DNA from: Physcomitrium patens
Taxonomy: Eukaryota; Streptophyta; Bryopsida; Funariales; Funariaceae
NCBI RefSeq assembly: GCF_000002425.4
Contig: NC_037255.1
Coordinates: forward strand, 2,053,847-2,117,846
DNA: 64,000 nt
Direction: 5' to 3'
Position 1 is the first letter of the stretch. The number at the start of each line of letters is the position of its first letter. The position numbers and the translations under genes are program-made. The notes beneath the pieces were generated by a model. That model had not been told where the DNA came from. It saw nothing but the letters and a program-made list of their open reading frames with translations, and did no database searches. Shown piece by piece: positions 58,430 to 64,000 of the stretch.

Positions 58430-61400
58430 CTAAAATACAAAGAATTCATAATGAAGGATAAAAGATATAATAAAATCTTTATTGAACATCTTTTTTTTTA
58501 TACTTCTACTACTTCAAATTCTTCATAATTATCCTCTTCTATTGGAGGCAATGGCATTTGTCTTCTTCTTAGGATATTTATTATATTATATGATTCAAAA
58601 AGAGATACTTGAAATATGGAATGGATCTTCATTGACTTTGATAGATATAATTAATAAACAACTAGATTAATTTATTCACAAAGAGAAAAATATCTAAGCC
58701 TATAATAATTCAATTTTTTATAAGGACAAATAGTCTTGATATTACAATAGAATAACCATACCTTGTCATCTACATCAAATTCTGGTTGTTCTTTGCAATA
58801 GACATATATGGTGATTATTTGTCGTTCTTAAGCTTTTATTATGTGTCTTTTTATTTTTGCATGTAGCTTTAATAAATGATTTGCTAATCTTTAGTTATAA
58901 GATTATCAACTTTTAAAAAGTCAAAGATATTTAATCATGGATGATAATTATAATTGAAAAAAAAATTATTGAATAAAATAATATACTAAATTATTATATG
59001 CAAACTCTACTAATAGGAAAAGAATTGTTCAATTATCTTGATGATAGTTGATAGTACACTTCAAATACTATTGCAAAACTTGATTCACTTATTTTTTTTG
59101 TCCATCATTTTGATGATAAAAGATTAAAGATAATTTGATATCTATCTTCAACATCTTAAAAAAGATTTTTCAAAATCTTGATACAAATTGTGTCCCTCTA
59201 TCCAATATAATATGCTTTAATAATCTATGATAACAATAGATATTGTCAAAAAAAATCCAAGTTTTTTTTTTTATTTAAAATAGTTTTTATTAATGTGTCA
59301 TTTTAGTGAAGCAATCTACTATCACAAATATAAAGTCATATAAACTTGAATTTTGAAGATCCATAATAAAATCTATAGAAAGAAAAAATCGTGGTTGTTT
59401 TGTAATAGGCAATAGTTGAAGAAGTCCATAAGATCAATGACATTGAATTTTTGATCTTAAGCAAATGTTTTATAAATGTATAAAGTCTTTTATAAAATTT
59501 TACATTTATGACCATGAAAAATATTTAAATATAAGCTTCAAATTCTTATTATATCTAAAATATCTTGCTACTAGAAAGCCGTGACAAGCTTGAAGAACAC
59601 GTAAACATGCTTCTTCTTTTGAAACATATTGGTGATCTTTGAAATAGAATAGTTTGTTTTTGAAATCAAACTTCAAAGTATCATGAGACTTAGAAGAAGT
59701 ATTTTTAATATTATAAATAAGAGAATTAAAGGACATATTTGATTGAATTTTTTTAACAAAGATTAAATCAACAATTAATGTTGATTTTATTGCTCAAAGA
59801 TGAAATTACTTGAGCTTCAAAAAAATCATTCTTTATTGATCAAAAGTTACATTTTCTTCACTTCATGCAAGACAAGAACATCTAAAAAGTACATTTTGAC
59901 AAATTATGTTACTTTCTAGGTCAATATGTGATCTTGAAAATATATCTTGATAATAACATGCTTTAACAAGCTTGACAATGTTTTAATAAATATGTTGATA
60001 TGAAATACTTAAGGTTTTTGCAATCAATCTATACAAAGATTGGATTGGAAGAGCCTTTTAGATAGTGATGCCATTATTGAAAAGAATCCACATTTGTAAG
60101 AAGTTCTTTATTGTAAATTTTGTAATTAATATTTGATACTAAAAATTTCTTGGAATAAAAAATTATTGAGTAGAATTTGTCATCTATTCCTATTTTTGAT
60201 GATATTATACTCAAGGTAAAGTCTCATACATCTATTTCTATAAAAAATACCTAAAAAAATCAATAGGATACAAGATTGGTATTAAAACAAATTTCTTTTT
60301 TAAAACATCAAATAATTCTTTGACTTCTATATTTCATTCAAATTTGTCTTTATAAGTCAAACATGTAAGTGGAGCTACAACTTGAAAAAAGTTCTTGATA
60401 AATATCTAATAGTACTTGGCAAAGCTTAAAAAACATTGTGCATTTCTTATTACTTTTAGAATCATCCAATTTATGATAGTTTAGACCTTCTTGAGATCCA
60501 TCATGAGATATTTGTTAGAATTGATGTACTTTGAAAAATTAACTTGAATAATATGGAGTATATAATTTTTTATTTCAGTATATAATCTTATATCTCTAAA
60601 TTTTTATAACACGTGACAAATAAAAAATTTATATATTTTTTGTTCATAAAAAAGATTAGAATATCATTTAAATTTCATACGATAAATTCATTAAGAAAAA
60701 TTTGAAAAATATAATTCATAAAATATTGAAAAATAGTTAATATATTTATAAGTCCAAAGGTATGATATTATATTTGAAATATCCATAAATAGTTCAAAAA
60801 TCAGTCTTCTATTCATCTCCTTCTTTGATACAGACCAAGTTGTATGCTTTTCATAGATCTATTTTTGTATAGATCTTTGTTTGATTTAAATGGTCAAGAA
60901 GTCTTGAAATCAAAGATAAAAAGTATCTATTCTTGATAGTGATCTTATTAAGTCCTTGATAGTCTATACCCATCTACAAAGATCAATTTTTTTTCTTCAC
61001 AAATAAGATAGAAGCTTCTGTTGGAGATTTTGAATGACATATGAAGATATTAGCTAAGTTCTTATAACTATAATCCTTTAGTATAGCCAAATTATTTAGT
61101 AATAATTTGTAAAATGGTCCAAATGGTGATTAAGTTCATTCTTGAAGATCAATTGAATAATCATAGGATTAATGCTTTAAAAAAATATATGCATTTTTTA
61201 AATTTTTTTTAAATTTTTTTTTTTAAATTTTCATATAAATCTTAATACTAGTTAAGAATTCCATTTGATGTCTTTCTTCTATCAAAAATAGATGTAGCAT
61301 ATATAGCAAAAGACGAACCTTTTTTTGCCGCATGCATGAAAGCTCTTCTATCCACTTGGAAGAATTTGGATATACTAAACTTATATATTTTTACTTAATT

Positions 61401-62342
61401 AAAAGAATTTTGGATTAAACTATAAAAAAATCAAGGTCACAAGGAATTCAATTTATTTGAGGATTATACTTTTTTAACCATGTTAATTTTAAAATAATTA
61501 GATTGAAAGAAGATCTTACTATATTAAATATTAGTATGCTATTATGATCTTTAATTATTATATCTAAATGAATAATATTTTGGATAACATCTCAAATAGA
61601 TAATGAATGATCATCTATAATTTCTACATATACAAGTTTAGATTTCTTAACTAAAGATATTTCTTATATTTTTTGACAAAATCTTTGTTTATAAAACAAA
61701 TTAAGATTCTTAAATTTAATAAAGTAAAGAAATTTTGATTTTTAGGTCGTAAATATATATATTTATTATAAAAAAAAGTAAAGAATTTGAAGAGAAGATT
61801 AGACCTTTATTAGATATTTCACATGATTCCAATTGCATAGTTTCTATTGTAACTGATAAAAACTTGTTTTTCAACACATTATCTTCTCTGGCAATCATGT
61901 TCCTTATTTTGTGATTACATTATTTCTTTGGATAATATTGAGTAGTATATTTAGCTTTTTTTACAATATAAGCATAAATCCATCTAACAATGTTGAGTTT
62001 TTTTTGGTTTAATAAGAGATTTAAAATATATCGTACTAATTTGCAATGATTTTGGCTTTAATGAATAAGTTTCTAAAAACTTGGGACCTACTGTCATTAC
62101 TTGATTTGTTCTTCTTCAATCAAATTTATCTTATTGATTCTTTTCAAATAGTTGATGGTTGCATGCAATAGCTTAAATAATAAATTATTTCAAAGAGTCT
62201 ACTTTCAACATTGTTAATGATAAATCTTTGAAATTATCTTTAAACCATATCAAAATTGATTGATAAGAATTTTGTCATTTCATTCTACATAGCTAACAAG
62301 GCTTTGGAATTCAATAGCATATATGATGGCCAATTATGATCT
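58430..62342 (-). pseudogene. Copy E: pol and C-terminal gag relic
   Basis: Chromodomain/integrase end 58490-58960, integrase core 58980-59480, zinc region and linker 59506-59740 (an open piece with FKNKLFYFKDHQYVSKEEA), RNase H 59960-60300, RT 60300-61110, protease 61130-61780, gag end 61800-62342. The gag-to-pol change is again to the -1 frame (SVTIETMQLESCE). The zinc knuckle is lost. Stops occur every few dozen codons. Confidence 0.75.
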
Positions 62343-62949
62343 TGTCACGGCCATAATCATGTAAGCTAATAATTACATATAGAAATAGGTAGAAGTAAGT
62401 AAAAGTAGATAAAAGTAAGTTAATTCTATAATATTTAATATAGATGCTTCCTAGAAACTTCCTAGACGCTGCTTTGACTTCATAGGTGTCTTTAATTGAC
62501 TTTTTGGATTAGAAACGTGGTCAACAAGTTGGCCATGTGCCATACATGTTGTTAGCTTGAAGATCAAGCTAACTATGTGGCCCACACGTAGAAAAACTTG
62601 CCTTGTAAGTCAAGGCATGTGTCCTACAAAGTCAACACATATTGGAGGTCCTATAGAACGTCGCCACGTAGCCCCTAGTTAGATAGTATATATAGAGACA
62701 AGAGTGAAGGCTTCTTCACTCTTGTCAACTCCTTTCTTGCTTCTAGTCCAGGTTCAAGAGTCTTTAGTTTCTTGTCTTGTGGCAAAAGCCACTCTAGTTT
62801 CCTTTTAATATATCTAATTATTTATATTTTGACTTCTTATATCGAGATAGCCTTTTGGTGTATATTTTCCCTCAACGAGTCTTTGTCCTTGACAGATTGA
62901 CAAAAGTACACTTACAATATCAGAGCTTTGTTTTTTCTTGAGTAAGAAT
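62343..62949 (+). mobile_element. Inverted near-copy of the G2 5' end (LTR plus 55 bp)
   Basis: A complete 552-bp LTR (62343-62894) plus 55 bp of leader including both primer-site sequences, after which identity ends abruptly. Compared with the G2 5' LTR I count about two differences, and it shares all the variants that set the G2 5' LTR apart from its 3' LTR. It lies in gag of copy E, in the opposite orientation to G2. No target duplication is visible. Confidence 0.85.
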
Positions 62950-63661
62950 AAATATAATTATATACAGTTCTTAGAATGAATTCAAACCGTAAAAGAGCAA
63001 TTAATTATTTTCTATCAAAGATACAAACAAAAAGAGAACACTTCTAGATAAAAGTGCATTTGTGAATTCAACTTGAATAAATCCATCATGGTATTGGAAA
63101 GGATGTAACCTTAGATAGAACTTGACTTGTTCTATTAAACTTCTCAAGTATATTAATTCTTGCCTCCCTTGTGCTTGTTGAAGTAATAATTTGTGGATTT
63201 GATTGTAAGATTGATCTTTTTGTTTCTTTCAACTACACAACTTGTTTATATAGACTTTAGACTTCTTCCATAGGTGTAGAAATAATGCTTCCATGATTGT
63301 TATTGGTGATGCATGAAATTTCCACTTTAGAAGTATTGACAAGCTTAAGAAGATTTAAAATAGTTACAAATCTATTCTTACTTCTACCAGGTGTAACATC
63401 CAAGATTTTTTCTTCTATTTTAAATAAATAAATAAATCCAAAAATCAAATAGAAGATAATAATTTGTAACTTCTAATATTAAATATTTTTTTGATAATAA
63501 AATATAATCTATTTTTTTTAAGAAAAGAAAATCAAGGTTTAAAATACAAAGAATGTTAATTCAAAGGTGAGTAGTTTGCAACCTTTGAAATAAAAAAACA
63601 AAAATTGAGTAATCTCCATTTATTTCTAAAAATAAGAGATAAATAATGAATTAGAAATCTT
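62950..63661 (-). pseudogene. Copy E: N-terminal gag and leader relic
   Basis: Parts such as cttctcaagtatattaattcttgcc and ggtattggaaaggatg correspond to the start of the gag domain in G2 (LPEKFDG region). The rest, 63250-63660, is too decayed to assign and is longer than the leader of G2, so it may include a further insertion. Confidence 0.45.
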
Positions 63662-64000
63662 ATTAATTTATTAAGAAAAAGAATTTAAAAAAGATTTATA
63701 AATGAATGAGAAATAAATCAAAGAGAGGTGAAAAAATAGAAATAAGAAAGTAAATATATTTAATAAGAAATTAGAATAGCTATTGCCAAAGACTAAGAAG
63801 CTAGAGATTCTTAAAATTAGACTAGAAACAAAAAAAGAGTTGAAAAGAGTGAAGAAGGCTTCACTCTTACCTCTATATATACTATCTACCTAAAAGCTAT
63901 GTGGTAATGTTCTATAGGACCTCCAAAATATGTCTAACTTACAAGACAAATTTCCTATAGGTGTACCACATAGTTAGCTTGTAAAACAAGCTACTAATAC
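63662..64000 (-). repeat. 5' LTR of copy E (cut by window edge)
   Basis: Matches the E 3' LTR (gatttataaatgaatgag, aagaaagtaaatatattta, gaagaaggcttcactcttacc, tatatatactatct, gtaatgttctataggacctcc). The U3 part lies outside the window. Left edge approximate. Confidence 0.7.

Larger units (their letters stand above)
56174..64000 (-). mobile_element. Chromovirus copy E (decayed; runs off the window)
   Basis: Order on + coordinates: 3' LTR (56174-56409 and 57641-57952, split by an insertion), extra ORF, chromodomain, integrase, RNase H, RT, protease, gag (split by a second insertion), and a 5' LTR starting near 63662 and cut by the window edge. Collinear with G2 but much richer in A/T and full of stops. 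Confidence 0.8.

Overview
The window looks like nuclear DNA of a land plant, most likely a bryophyte and plausibly a moss with an AT-rich genome. It holds a single well-supported host gene with 15 coding exons and GT-AG introns, embedded in nested Ty3/Gypsy LTR retrotransposons. Many of these elements end in a chromodomain. The moss assignment is an inference from composition and element types, not a demonstrated identity.

Layout, left to right. Positions 1-17891 are a retroelement nest. Element B is a + strand Ty3/Gypsy element without a chromodomain, and only the last 594 bp of its 5' LTR are inside the window. Its pol remnant runs 698-5303 and its 3' end is 13029-17891, an unusually long LTR candidate that carries a second integrase relic, a coiled-coil ORF relic and a 20-bp minisatellite full of CCAAT motifs. 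Element A (5369-13020, minus strand) is a chromovirus inserted at B's polypurine tract/LTR junction. A is itself split by a solo LTR (S1, 7139-8400). B in turn sits inside an older + strand chromovirus copy C, which resumes at 17892 and ends with its 3' LTR at 22463. After a second S1-type solo LTR (S2) comes another decayed + copy, D (23520-29607), with several insertions. A terminal-inverted-repeat element relic lies at about 29990-31890.

Positions 32000-49400 form a gene island. The host gene (CDS 33034-39507, minus strand) encodes a protein of about 1020 residues of the MIP1-leucine-zipper/DUF547 family; all exon junctions keep frame. The rest of the island is single-copy-looking DNA with microsatellites and one GC-richer patch (48420-48980) that I cannot assign.

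Positions 49430-64000 are a second nest. G2 (49791-56162, minus strand) is the best-preserved chromovirus: two 552-bp LTRs, a GTGTG target duplication, gag, protease, RT, RNase H, integrase and chromodomain, broken by a few nonsense changes and a frameshift. It lies in an older, heavily decayed minus strand copy E, which also received a 1.2-kb insertion with a 188-bp tandem repeat and a 607-bp inverted near-copy of G2's 5' end.

Two observations stand out for the chromovirus family (A, C, D, E, G2). First, just inside the 5' LTR there is an 11-nt sequence complementary to the predicted 5' end of the element's own RNA, located 31 nt below the TATA box. This is the arrangement known from self-primed Tf1/sushi-type elements rather than tRNA-primed plant elements. 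Second, all five copies carry an extra sense ORF of about 140 codons between the chromodomain and the 3' LTR, exactly 423 nt long in four of them; I do not recognise its product.
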